A stretch of 64,000 nt of DNA from Chitinophaga sp. HK235 (GCF_018255755.1 NZ_CP073766.1:434001-498000), one strand, 5' to 3'; counted from the stretch's first letter, positions 34,857-43,585 are shown. Notes: generated by a model not told the origin, from the sequence alone. Numbers and translations are program-made.

Positions 34857-34929
34857 AACCAAATAATCCTCTGCACAACAGATCTTCCGAAATACCAGGT
34901 TACAGCAACATTTACTGCTTCCGGAAGAT
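34842..34929 (+). promoter_or_regulatory. Possible attenuator: alternative RNA pairings downstream of the polyCys frame
   Basis: Segment A (34842-34851, Cys codons 2-4 and one base) is a perfect 10-base complement of segment B (34901-34910); three G-U pairs could extend it. B lies inside the 32-base loop of a hairpin whose arms are 34882-34889 and 34922-34929 (8 bp, with 4 more pairs past a 2-base bulge). A ribosome on the Cys codons would hide A and change this fold. No T-run follows, so any effect would be through Rho or translation rather than intrinsic termination. Confidence 0.5.
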
Positions 34930-35034
34930 AGCTGTCACTGTATCAAACACAATGGGAAACATCGCTACAATATCTGTTTACAGCAGATGCGGCTTTCTAT
35001 TGTCATTCGTCTCCAAATCAACTACCATAGGCTT

Positions 35035-38000
35035 ATGTTACAACGATTATTAATTTTTTTATTGCTGCTGGGGCCACTGGCAGCCTTTTCACAGGTCCGT
35101 ACAGTTACCGGTATTGTCCTGTCGGCAAAAGACAAAGAACCACTTCCGGGTGCCACCATCGTCATCAAAGGAACGACGAAAGGTGTACTGTCAGGACCTG
35201 ATGGTTCCTTCCGCCTGGAGGTTACTGATCCTGCAGCCACTACACTGGTCATCAGCTATGTAGGCATGGTACCGCAGGAAGTGCCTGTCAGTACATCACC
35301 GATTCAGATATCACTGCAGTCGGCCGGTAAAAATATCGATGAAGTGGTGATTGTGGCTTATGGTACCGCTAAAAAGAGTTCCTATACCGGTTCGGTATCA
35401 CAGATAAAAGGCGCCGAGCTGCAAAACAGACAGGTGTCCAGCGTCACTAAAGCATTACAGGGGCTGGCTCCGGGCGTGCAAAGCGCTTCCCAGAGCGGCC
35501 AGCCTGGTTCAGACGCTACCATCCGTATCCGCGGAGTAGGCTCTATCAACGCTTCTGCAGATCCGCTGTATGTGGTAGATGGAGTGCCTTATGGTGGTAA
35601 TCTCAGCGCTATCAATCCTTTCGATATTGAATCCATCAGTGTCCTGAAAGATGCTGCTTCCAGCGCTCTTTATGGTTCCCGTGGTGCTAATGGTGTGATC
35701 ATCATCACAACTAAAAAAGGAAGAGCAAAAGGTGCCAGTATAGACCTTCGCGTTAGTCAGGGTTACTCTAAAAGAGCAGTGAGTGACTATAACAGGGTAT
35801 CTACCGATCAGTATTTCCCAATGTACTGGCGTGCACTTTTCAACGAAAACCTGGGCAGCCAGGATTCCGCTACTGCCGCCAGAAATGCCAGCCGTGACCT
35901 GGTTGGAGAACTGGGCATCAATCCTTACGGCAGCGCCTATCCGCAGCCGGTAGGTACCGATGGTAAACTGGTAGCCGGCGCTAAACCCCTCTGGAACGAC
36001 GACTGGGTTAAAGGTATGCAACGCACCGGACACCGTACGGAAGCTAACCTGAGCATCAGCGGCGCTACCGATAAAACCAGATACTTTATCTCCGGCGGTT
36101 ACCTCGATGACCAGGGTATTTACCTGGGCTCCGGTTTCAAACGTTACAACGTCCGCTCCAACCTCGATATCGACGCCCGCAAATGGCTGAAAGTAGGGCT
36201 AAACCTCAGCGCTGCCCATTCCGACCAGCAGGCGCCTCCCACAGAAGACAGCCGGAGCGACAACTATGTCAACTACGGCCGCCTCATGGGCCCCATGTAT
36301 CCAATCTATCAGCGCGACCCCAATACCGGCGCCTATTTACTGGATGCCAAGGGTAACAGAATATTCGATTTCGGTTCTTACCGCCCTGACCCGGCTAATC
36401 CAAGAACTAACCTGATACAGACTTCCGGCATCGACAAACACGATACCATCCGCGACGACGTGTCTGTTCGTGTATACGGCGAAGCCACCCTCTGGAAAGG
36501 ACTGAAGTTTAAAACCAGCTACAACGCAGATTATTCTTCCCGTGTAGGACACGACTATACCAACCCTACCCTCGGTTTCGATGCCGAAGTAGGCGGTACC
36601 GTAGTAAAAGGTAACTATCGCACTTTCAGCTGGACCTTCAACAATATCCTGACCTACGAAAACACTTTCAATGAAAAACATCACCTGAACCTGCTTGCAG
36701 GACAGGAAGCCTATAAATTCACCTATACCTTTGTGGAAGGTTCCAAATCCGGATTCTCCGTACCAGGTATCGATGAACCTGCTGATGCGGCGCTGATCAC
36801 CGGCTTGACCGGTTATTCCGATAATTATAGCCTGTCCAGTTACCTGGGAAGAGCAGAATATGACTACGCCGGTAAATACTTCTTCTCCGCTTCGCTTCGT
36901 GGTGATGGTTCTTCCCGCTTTGCACCCAAGGTGCGCTGGGGTACCTTCTGGTCTTTAGGCGCTTCCTGGAAAGCTTCTGAAGAAACATTCCTGAAAGATA
37001 AATCCTGGCTCAACCTCCTCTCATTCCGTGTCAGCTACGGCGGACAGGGTAACGATAACCTGGGGCCAGCCCGTTATTACAACTACCTGCCATTATATGC
37101 TATTAACAGTAACCTTGGTATGGGAGGCACTTATCGTCAGAGCCTCTTCAACGACAAGTTGAAATGGGAAACTAATCTCAACCTCAATGCAGGGGTAGAC
37201 TGGAGTATGTTCGAAAACCGCTTTGGTGGTAGTGCGGAATTCTTTATCCGCCGCTCCCAGGACCTGCTCTACTCCAGACCTAAACCACTTTCTATCGGAT
37301 ATGCATCTGTAGATGAAAACATAGGTGCCCTGAAGAATACCGGTATAGATATCAACCTGCATGGTACACCAATAAGAACTAAAGATTTCAGCTGGAACGT
37401 GGACCTCAACATGACCCACTACCGGAATAAGGTCACCAGTCTGCCACAGAAAGAGATCATCTCCGGCACCAAAAAGCTGATGGTAGGCAAGTCTATTTAT
37501 GACTTCTATCTTCGTCAGTGGTCTGGCGTGGATCCCAACACTGGTCAGCCGCTCTGGAAGTTTACCAATCCTGACGGATCTATTAAAGACACCAGCAACT
37601 ACAGCCAGGCAACCCAGTACTACTCCGGCTCTTCATTGCCAGACCTGTACGGCGGCCTGACCAATACCTTCACCTACAAAAACTTTTCGTTCTCCTTCCT
37701 GATTACGTATAGTTTTGGAGGTAAGGTGCTGGATAATGACTACACTTTCCTGATGGGATTGGGCTCGTCTGCCGGCCGTGCATGGTCTACCGAAATGCTC
37801 AACGCCTGGACACCTACCAACCGTAATACAGATGTACCACAGTTGAATACTGTGGCGCCTTCCTGGACTGCAGCATCTACCCGCTTTTTATATGATGCTA
37901 CCTATGCCAGGCTGAAAAGCGTGAACCTCAGTTATTCATTGCCCAGAACATTGATGGAAAGAGCGCACCTTAACAACGTGACTGTTTATCTCCAGGGTGA

Positions 38001-38121
38001 AAACCTGATCACGCTCTACAACCACCAGGGCATGGATCCTGAACAAACTGTAGGCGGCACCACCTACTATCGTTATCCGGCTGTGAAAACACTTTCTGCC
38101 GGTATTAATCTGAGTTTCTAA
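35035..38121 (+). CDS. SusC/RagA family TonB-linked outer membrane protein (pair 2)
   Basis: About 1028 residues from the ATG at 35035, which begins a compact signal peptide (MLQRLLIFLLLLGPLAAFSQ). The ATG at 34987 would add 16 residues before it. A CarboxypepD-regulatory-like domain follows (GIVLSAKDKEPLPGATI...). The plug contains the signature SSALYGSRGANGVIIITT near residues 207-227, and the barrel ends LSAGINLSF. It works with the SusD lipoprotein encoded 10 bases downstream. Its control by a polyCys leader suggests that the cargo may be a sulfur source such as cysteine-containing peptides. That is inference. Confidence 0.95.
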   Translation: MLQRLLIFLLLLGPLAAFSQVRTVTGIVLSAKDKEPLPGATIVIKGTTKGVLSGPDGSFRLEVTDPAATTLVISYVGMVPQEVPVSTSPIQISLQSAGKNIDEVVIVAYGTAKKSSYTGSVSQIKGAELQNRQVSSVTKALQGLAPGVQSASQSGQPGSDATIRIRGVGSINASADPLYVVDGVPYGGNLSAINPFDIESISVLKDAASSALYGSRGANGVIIITTKKGRAKGASIDLRVSQGYSKRAVSDYNRVSTDQYFPMYWRALFNENLGSQDSATAARNASRDLVGELGINPYGSAYPQPVGTDGKLVAGAKPLWNDDWVKGMQRTGHRTEANLSISGATDKTRYFISGGYLDDQGIYLGSGFKRYNVRSNLDIDARKWLKVGLNLSAAHSDQQAPPTEDSRSDNYVNYGRLMGPMYPIYQRDPNTGAYLLDAKGNRIFDFGSYRPDPANPRTNLIQTSGIDKHDTIRDDVSVRVYGEATLWKGLKFKTSYNADYSSRVGHDYTNPTLGFDAEVGGTVVKGNYRTFSWTFNNILTYENTFNEKHHLNLLAGQEAYKFTYTFVEGSKSGFSVPGIDEPADAALITGLTGYSDNYSLSSYLGRAEYDYAGKYFFSASLRGDGSSRFAPKVRWGTFWSLGASWKASEETFLKDKSWLNLLSFRVSYGGQGNDNLGPARYYNYLPLYAINSNLGMGGTYRQSLFNDKLKWETNLNLNAGVDWSMFENRFGGSAEFFIRRSQDLLYSRPKPLSIGYASVDENIGALKNTGIDINLHGTPIRTKDFSWNVDLNMTHYRNKVTSLPQKEIISGTKKLMVGKSIYDFYLRQWSGVDPNTGQPLWKFTNPDGSIKDTSNYSQATQYYSGSSLPDLYGGLTNTFTYKNFSFSFLITYSFGGKVLDNDYTFLMGLGSSAGRAWSTEMLNAWTPTNRNTDVPQLNTVAPSWTAASTRFLYDATYARLKSVNLSYSLPRTLMERAHLNNVTVYLQGENLITLYNHQGMDPEQTVGGTTYYRYPAVKTLSAGINLSF

Positions 38122-38131
38122 AAACAGCATC

Positions 38132-39634
38132 ATGAAAAAGCACCGTCTTTTATTTATCATCATATTCTCCATATCCGCCCTGACAGCCTGCCATAAAGAC
38201 TTTCTGGACACGAAGCCTACCAATGCAGTGCCGGATGACCAGGTGTTTAATTCGGTAGATAATGCCGAAACAGCTTTGACAGGGATATGGGCCTACATGT
38301 TCGAAACCTATTTCACCTTTGCCGTGCCGGGTATTAAATCATTGGACCTTACCAGTGATGCAATGGGCAGCGATGTGGCTGTAACCACTGCCTATGGTTT
38401 CAGGGACGCCTATACGTTCAATGAAATGGCCGATAACACCAAAAACAGGGTGAGCGCCTACTGGACCATCCTCTACAAGGTGATCGACAACTGTAACAAT
38501 TTCCTGTCTAAAATAGACCAGGTACCTGGAGATGACGCCAAGCGTAAAATTCTGAAAGGACAGGCTTCCGCACTGCGTGGTTACTGCTACCTTACCCTTG
38601 CGGAATTTTATTCCTTTGGAGTGACCAACAATGCTGCTGCAAAGTCAGTTCCCATCTATACTACACCTGCTGATCCCAGCACACCCGGCAAACCCAGAGC
38701 TACTGTAACACAGGTGTATCAGCAGGCCATCAGTGACCTGGAAGCAGCTGTTCCATTGTTGTCCGGCTATACCCGCGATGCCACCCAGAAATTTAAAATA
38801 AATGGCAACGTAGTGAATGGTTTGCTGGCCAGGGCGTATCTCTACAGCAACCAGCCGGCTAAAGCGATCGATGCAGCCGTAGCGGCACGTAAAGGCTACA
38901 CATTGATGTCAGGAGACGACTATAACAAAGGCTTTAATGATGTGAGCAATGTGGAATGGATCTGGGGCCAGCCGCAGACACCTAACCAGAATGTAGCGGC
39001 TTCTACTTTTACCTTTCTGGATGTGTCTACGCCGGTATCCTACTATAAAAGCTTTAAAGCTGATCCTTATTTTCAGGGCCATTTTGACAGCACTGACGTT
39101 CGTTTCCGTTTGTTCCAATGGAATACTACCGGTCCGGGTGCGCTGTTGTACAAGAAGTTCCGTTTCCGTGATCCGGGTGCGCTGGTAGCAGATGTGGTGC
39201 TGATGCGTTCTGCCGAGATGTACCTGATTGAGGCGGAAGCACATGCCCGTACAGGTAATACCGCCAAAGCAGCCGATGCGCTCAACGTGCTGAGAGCTGC
39301 CAGGAACGCAGCAGCATTTAATCCTGCCGGCACCGGTACCGTGCTGGACAGTATCCTGCTGGAAAGAAGAAAGGAACTGTGGGGAGAAGGATTCTCGCTG
39401 GTGGATATTATTCGTACAGGCGGCACCGTAGTAAGGAAAGCGTTTAAGTCCGTCAACGGAGGCGACAGCATTATCAACGTTATACAGCCGGATGGCTCTG
39501 TTGTAGCGGTACATGGGGTAGGGCACCGTACCCTGAATTTACCGGATAAAAGTCCGTTTAAGGCCAACAGCCCTTATTACCTGTTTGCCATACCGCTAAG
39601 TGAAGTGCAGAATAATCCGAATCTAAACAACTAG
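38132..39634 (+). CDS. SusD/RagB family outer membrane lipoprotein (pair 2)
   Basis: A 500-residue lipoprotein with lipobox LTAC (Cys20). SusD hallmarks are NAETALTGIWAYMFETY..., the helical repeat GQASALRGYCYLTLAEFYSFG, the RagB C-terminal block ILLERRKELWGEGFSLVDIIRTGG and the ending YYLFAIPLSEVQNNPNLNN. It is the surface capture partner of the preceding SusC. The two genes end at a strong terminator, so the transcript is leader peptide - susC - susD only. Confidence 0.95.
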   Translation: MKKHRLLFIIIFSISALTACHKDFLDTKPTNAVPDDQVFNSVDNAETALTGIWAYMFETYFTFAVPGIKSLDLTSDAMGSDVAVTTAYGFRDAYTFNEMADNTKNRVSAYWTILYKVIDNCNNFLSKIDQVPGDDAKRKILKGQASALRGYCYLTLAEFYSFGVTNNAAAKSVPIYTTPADPSTPGKPRATVTQVYQQAISDLEAAVPLLSGYTRDATQKFKINGNVVNGLLARAYLYSNQPAKAIDAAVAARKGYTLMSGDDYNKGFNDVSNVEWIWGQPQTPNQNVAASTFTFLDVSTPVSYYKSFKADPYFQGHFDSTDVRFRLFQWNTTGPGALLYKKFRFRDPGALVADVVLMRSAEMYLIEAEAHARTGNTAKAADALNVLRAARNAAAFNPAGTGTVLDSILLERRKELWGEGFSLVDIIRTGGTVVRKAFKSVNGGDSIINVIQPDGSVVAVHGVGHRTLNLPDKSPFKANSPYYLFAIPLSEVQNNPNLNN

Positions 39635-39655
39635 TTTTTTTAGCCTTCATAAATG

Positions 39656-39688
39656 AAAGCCTTTGGAGATCGCTCCAAGGGCTTTTTT
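39656..39688 (+). terminator. Intrinsic terminator of susCD pair 2
   Basis: A 13-bp stem with one wobble (39656-39668 with 39673-39685) and a 4-base loop, followed by six T residues, lies 22 bases after the SusD stop. Confidence 0.9.
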
Positions 39689-39705
39689 ATTATTGAATAG
39701 GACAC

Positions 39706-40275
39706 TTAATAAATCCACGGAATAATCCTGCTGGTATGTTTCATATAGTCGCTGTATTCCGCGCCAAACTGCTCTGTCAGCACTTTTTCTTCAATATCCA
39801 TCCGGTAAATAAATGCCGCCAGTACCGGTATAAAGATGACAACCAGACTTATCCAGTTATTCAGCGACAGGCCAAAGCCCAGAAATGATAACAGGGAGCC
39901 GGCATAGGAAGGATGCCGGAGAACAGCGTAGATACCATCTTTCTTTACATGATGGTCTTTACGTATCGTGACTACCACCGTAAAAAGCCTGCCCAACGAG
40001 GCAATAGCATAGAAACGCAGCAGCATGCCCAACAGTATGATGGAGAGCCCGATATAGGTCATATTACCGCCATCCTGCCGGATAGGAAAATGTGTTTTAA
40101 AGGAAATGTATACAGCCGCGTTGATACAGATCAGTATGATGATCCAGATATAGGCCAGACTGCCCTTGTCCTTACTCTTTTTGTCCTCGGCGGCTCCGCC
40201 TCTCAGTATACGATGCAGCAATATTTCTGACAGAAACCAAACCATGTAGATTATAGAAGATAACGTGTTCATCAA
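39706..40275 (-). CDS. Isoprenylcysteine carboxylmethyltransferase-like membrane methyltransferase
   Basis: A 189-residue membrane protein with about five hydrophobic segments. The C-terminal half holds the ICMT/phospholipid-methyltransferase signature: KKDGIYAVLRHPSYAGSLLSFLGFGL and later EEKVLTEQFGAEYSDYMKHTSRIIPWIY. Bacterial members methylate unknown lipids or isoprenoids with S-adenosylmethionine; true isoprenylcysteine substrates are not expected. It is convergent with susCD pair 2 and divergent from a thioredoxin gene. Confidence 0.85.
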   Translation of the reverse strand: MMNTLSSIIYMVWFLSEILLHRILRGGAAEDKKSKDKGSLAYIWIIILICINAAVYISFKTHFPIRQDGGNMTYIGLSIILLGMLLRFYAIASLGRLFTVVVTIRKDHHVKKDGIYAVLRHPSYAGSLLSFLGFGLSLNNWISLVVIFIPVLAAFIYRMDIEEKVLTEQFGAEYSDYMKHTSRIIPWIY

Positions 40276-40363
40276 TGGTGGATATTGGGATCAGACATAT
40301 ATACCTAATATATGAAATATTTTCAAGTCTTTAAAAAATAACTATTTTGCGCGGAGACTAAAC

Positions 40364-40669
40364 ATGTGTGCTATGGAAAACCTGCAAACGATCCTCCAAT
40401 CCGCTACCCCCGTGCTGATTGACTGTTTTGCTACCTGGTGCGGTCCCTGTAAAATGGTACCACCCATTCTCAAAGAAGTAAAGGATAAATTCGGGGATAC
40501 ACTCCGGATTATTAAAATAGACATTGACAAAAACCAGCAACTGGCTGCCCAGTGGCAGATCAGCAGTGTGCCCACCCTGCTGCTTTTTAAGGAGGGGAAA
40601 TTAGCCTGGCGGCAAAGCGGGGTAGTACCGGCACATCAGTTGATACCGTTGTTACAGCCCCACCTGTAA
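40364..40669 (+). CDS. Thioredoxin
   Basis: A small 101-residue thioredoxin (98 residues if the third-codon-later Met at 40373 is used). The active site FATWCGPCKM is at residues 25-34 of the longer form. The cis-proline motif SSVPTLLLFKEGK and the final helix are all present, so it is a complete cytoplasmic thioredoxin. An extra Cys sits five residues before the active site (LIDCFATWC), where Phe or Val is usual. It reduces disulfides in cytoplasmic proteins. It is monocistronic, ending inside a large inverted repeat. Confidence 0.93.
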   Translation: MCAMENLQTILQSATPVLIDCFATWCGPCKMVPPILKEVKDKFGDTLRIIKIDIDKNQQLAAQWQISSVPTLLLFKEGKLAWRQSGVVPAHQLIPLLQPHL

Positions 40670-40842
40670 CTGTGATGGATATGATTTTTCTGATGCTCCT
40701 GATGAGCGAAGATTACATTATTTGATAGATTTCTGAAAGAAGGATAAAGAGAAGCCCCCATTGATTTTTATGTCAATGGGGGCTTCTCTTTTATCTTATA
40801 TATTGATCTTCGCTTATCAGGAGCATCAGCATCATCACAGTT
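40668..40842. repeat. Nested long inverted repeat filling the thioredoxin-lipoprotein gap
   Basis: Three sets of arms are nested. The outer arms are 40668-40676 with 40834-40842. The middle arms are 40690-40713 with 40806-40829 (24 bases, one G-T wobble). The inner perfect 19-bp arms are 40746-40764 with 40773-40791. The whole intergenic space, about 175 bases, thus folds back on itself. The gene ends on both sides touch it. Confidence 0.85.
40746..40791. terminator. Bidirectional intrinsic terminator core
   Basis: A perfect 19-bp stem with a GC-rich middle, A-rich on the left and T-rich on the right, with an 8-base loop. It serves the convergent thioredoxin and lipoprotein genes. Confidence 0.85.
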
Positions 40843-42004
40843 ATATTCTGCTATAAAAATTCCTTAAATCCCTTTCCAGCTGGTCGTAGATAGGACGGGT
40901 GAATTCAATGAACAGGTCTTGCGGGGGAGGGGGAAGTTCGTCTCTGCCGCCGATCTGTTTTTTGTCTTCTTCACTTAAGGCGCGTTGATCGCCTCTGTAG
41001 GTACCAAACTGGTTGAGCCAGGTATAGCTGCCGGGGATGCGGTCTGTCCGCAGTATTTTTCCGTTGTAGGTATCGGTGATCTGATAGTCCAGCAGTCCTT
41101 TGGACACGACTGTTTTTTTGGTGATGAAGAGCGTAGCTTTGACGGTAGTGTAGAGATTGATCACTTTACCGCTGGTATCTTTGGTGGTGCCGGTAACGAT
41201 GTCTTTCTGGACATCGCGTTGCAGGCGGTCTACGAAGGTCTGGCCTACTACAAAGTCCATGAACCGCAGGGAGATGTATTCATCCGGCTGTATGTTTTCG
41301 TTGCGGGCATAACGTTCATCATGGAAGACCACAAAGCGGTTGATGGAGCGCTGTTGCAGGGTACGTACAAGGTAATCCCTGAACTGATCGGCGCTGAACT
41401 GGAAGTAAGGGGAGCGCACATCAATCTCGCTTACTACCACGTGGACCACACCGGCCTGAAAGGCTTCTTCCATCATTTCTTTGGCATCACGGTAGTTACT
41501 GACCAGCTTAAGGGCGGCCCCGAATTCTTCATAAGCCTGTCGGGCGCTGGCCTTATCGCCTTTATTCATCAGTGCAATGCCTCTGTCGTAGCGGATTTCA
41601 GCGGCATTCTCCAGTGCGCCGGTAATGGCATCCCGGTAATCTTTGGGTGTTACCACCTGTAGTGCTGCAGGAGCGCTGTGAATGAGATCGTACAACCTTT
41701 GCATGGCGCGGTACTCGTTGCGAACAAATTCCCATTTCAACTGATTGTTGGAACGGAGGTACCCGTTGACACGGTCTTCGTGCAGGCGTTGAGATTGCAG
41801 GTAAGCTTCCGGAAGGAGCCGCAGGGCAGTGGCATCGTTGGGCCTGCGCTGAAGTTTTTTGACAAAGGCAGCTACTGCATCGTCGTATTTGCCTTTGTTA
41901 TAAAGTTTTTCGCCGGATCTGCAGGAAGACATCCATAGGCAGCACAGCAGTGACAGCACGCATAGCAGTGTGGTAGCGCGGATAGGTGTACTTGTCGTTT
42001 TCAA
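40841..42004 (-). CDS. TPR-containing lipoprotein of unknown function
   Basis: A 387-residue protein. A signal peptide ends in MSSC, so the acylated cysteine is probably residue 28. TPR-like helices follow: GEKLYNKGKYDDAVAAFVKKLQRRPNDATALRLLPEAY, and later YDRGIALMNKGDKASARQAYEEFGAAL. The C-terminal half (GVVHVVVSEIDVRSPYFQFSADQFRDYLVRTLQQRSINRFVVFHDE...) is beta-rich with no recognised domain. It is probably periplasmic and membrane-anchored. Gene context (smpB, accD upstream) gives no clue to its role. Confidence 0.7.
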   Translation of the reverse strand: MKTTSTPIRATTLLCVLSLLCCLWMSSCRSGEKLYNKGKYDDAVAAFVKKLQRRPNDATALRLLPEAYLQSQRLHEDRVNGYLRSNNQLKWEFVRNEYRAMQRLYDLIHSAPAALQVVTPKDYRDAITGALENAAEIRYDRGIALMNKGDKASARQAYEEFGAALKLVSNYRDAKEMMEEAFQAGVVHVVVSEIDVRSPYFQFSADQFRDYLVRTLQQRSINRFVVFHDERYARNENIQPDEYISLRFMDFVVGQTFVDRLQRDVQKDIVTGTTKDTSGKVINLYTTVKATLFITKKTVVSKGLLDYQITDTYNGKILRTDRIPGSYTWLNQFGTYRGDQRALSEEDKKQIGGRDELPPPPQDLFIEFTRPIYDQLERDLRNFYSRI

Positions 42005-42043
42005 GGGACTGAATTTAAGCAGTGACGTTGCTTGCGGCGGTAG

Positions 42044-42481
42044 TTATTTGATCAGACGGCGTAAATCCCTGTCAGACTCCCGCTGTTTGATAGACTCGCG
42101 TTTGTCGTACAGCTTTTTACCTTTACCAAGACCAATTTCCAGTTTGGCAAGACCTTTATCAGATAGGAACATACGAAGGGGAATTATCGTATAACCCCGT
42201 TCTTTTATCTTGTTTTCGAGTTTTTTCAGTTCCCGTTTGGTCAGCAGCAGTTTTCTTTCACGCAGGGGATCATGGTTGGCGCTGGTACCGTGAGAATATT
42301 CGGCGATGTGTAAACTTTTAACAAACAGTTCTCCTTTGGAAAAGTAACAGAAGGAGTCATTAAAACTGACCCTGTTGGCACGGATAGACTTAATCTCTGT
42401 TCCTGTCAATACCATTCCCGCAATAAATTTTTCTTCTATTGCGTACTCAAAATATGCTGATCTGTTCTTTAATTCGGCCAT
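42044..42481 (-). CDS. smpB: SsrA-binding protein SmpB
   Basis: A 145-residue protein of normal SmpB length. Family landmarks: AYFEYAIEEKFIAGMVLTGTEIKSIRANRVSFNDSFC, HGTSANHDPLRERKLLLTKREL, RGYTIIPLRMF, and the basic C-terminal tail KGKKLYDKRESIKQRESDRDLRRLIK, which enters the decoding centre. It carries tmRNA to stalled ribosomes. Octamer array D, a perfect long inverted repeat, lies directly upstream of its start. Confidence 0.97.
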   Translation of the reverse strand: MAELKNRSAYFEYAIEEKFIAGMVLTGTEIKSIRANRVSFNDSFCYFSKGELFVKSLHIAEYSHGTSANHDPLRERKLLLTKRELKKLENKIKERGYTIIPLRMFLSDKGLAKLEIGLGKGKKLYDKRESIKQRESDRDLRRLIK

Positions 42482-42488
42482 GGGGTGA

Positions 42489-42603
42489 AGATATTTTGGG
42501 ATTTAGATATTTTGGGATTTAGATATTTAAAATGTTATGTTAGGGTAATCTCCGCTGCATTTTAAATATCTAAATCCCAAAATATCTAAATCCCAAAATG
42601 AAT
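42489..42603. repeat. Octamer array D: perfect 42-bp inverted repeat of AAATNNNN units
   Basis: Right half 42564-42603: AAATATCT, AAATCCCA, AAATATCT, AAATCCCA, AAATGAAT. Left half 42489-42528: five in-phase units of the opposite strand (AGATATTT, TGGGATTT alternating). Arms 42493-42534 and 42558-42599 are perfect complements over 42 bp around a 23-base loop. It lies between accD and smpB, ends 11 bases before the smpB start on one side and 2 bases past the accD stop on the other. Confidence 0.9.
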
Positions 42604-42605
42604 AT

Positions 42606-43454
42606 CTAGTTTTTAAAGAGGCTAAGCACATTGCTAAGCCTTGTTTTTAATTCTTTTCTATCCATGATGAAGTCCAGGAAACCGTGTTCCAGCAGGAACT
42701 CAGCGCTCTGGAAGCCAGCAGGGAGGTCTTTTTTGATAGTTTCCTTGATGATCCTCGGACCGGCAAAACCGATCAGGGCACCTGGCTCAGCGATGTTAAA
42801 GTCGCCCAGCATAGCGTAGGAGGCTGTTACACCACCAGTGGTAGGATCGGTCATCAGGGAGATATACGGCAGTCTTGCGTTGGCCAGCTGTGTCAGTTTG
42901 GCGGATGTTTTAGCCATCTGCATCAGGGAGAAGGCACTCTCCATCATGCGGGCGCCACCAGACTTGGAGATGATCATCAACGGCATTTTGTGCACGATAC
43001 AATAATCAATGGCACGGGAAATCTTTTCTCCCACTACAGAACCCATGGAGCCCCCGATGAAGTTAAAATCCATACAGGCAACCACGAGGTCATAACTGTT
43101 TACTTTACCCACGCCTACGGTCATGGCGTCTTTCAGGCCTGACTTTTTCTGAGCATCTTTCAACCTGTCAGAATAAGGTTTAAGATCTTTAAAGCCCAGG
43201 TAATCGGTTGGATAGATATTGGAGAACAGTTCCTCGAACTGATTGTTGTCAAATATGATCTCAAAATACTCACCGGAGTTGATACGGTTGTGATAGTTGC
43301 ACTTGTCACAAACATAAAAATGCTCCTTCAGATCCTTAACAGTGGTGGTTTTTTTACAGTTAGGACATTTGTGCCACAACCCATCCGGAGCTTCTTTCTT
43401 CTCACTGGTGGTGGTGGAGATGCCTTGTTTAATTCGCTTAAACCAGCTAGACAT
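42606..43454 (-). CDS. accD: Acetyl-CoA carboxylase carboxyltransferase subunit beta
   Basis: A 282-residue protein. The N-terminal zinc ribbon is intact (Cys30, Cys33, Cys49, Cys52 in HKCPNCKK...VCDKCNYH). The carboxyltransferase domain shows MDFNFIGGSMGSVVGEKISRAIDYC, SKSGGARMMESAFSLMQMAKTSA and PTTGGVTASYAMLGD. With AccA it transfers the carboxyl group to acetyl-CoA, the first step of fatty acid synthesis. accA is not adjacent. The inverted repeat of array D follows its stop within 10 bases and may terminate or stabilise its transcript. Confidence 0.97.
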   Translation of the reverse strand: MSSWFKRIKQGISTTTSEKKEAPDGLWHKCPNCKKTTTVKDLKEHFYVCDKCNYHNRINSGEYFEIIFDNNQFEELFSNIYPTDYLGFKDLKPYSDRLKDAQKKSGLKDAMTVGVGKVNSYDLVVACMDFNFIGGSMGSVVGEKISRAIDYCIVHKMPLMIISKSGGARMMESAFSLMQMAKTSAKLTQLANARLPYISLMTDPTTGGVTASYAMLGDFNIAEPGALIGFAGPRIIKETIKKDLPAGFQSAEFLLEHGFLDFIMDRKELKTRLSNVLSLFKN

Positions 43455-43585
43455 ATTTTACTATTAGATTAGAAAATAGTGGTGCAAGATACGAATTAAT
43501 GAATAAAACCCAACAGCATTTAGCGCACCGACCATGACTATGAATAAAATAGGTGAAAAATTATTCTATTTTAACCATTAATAAT

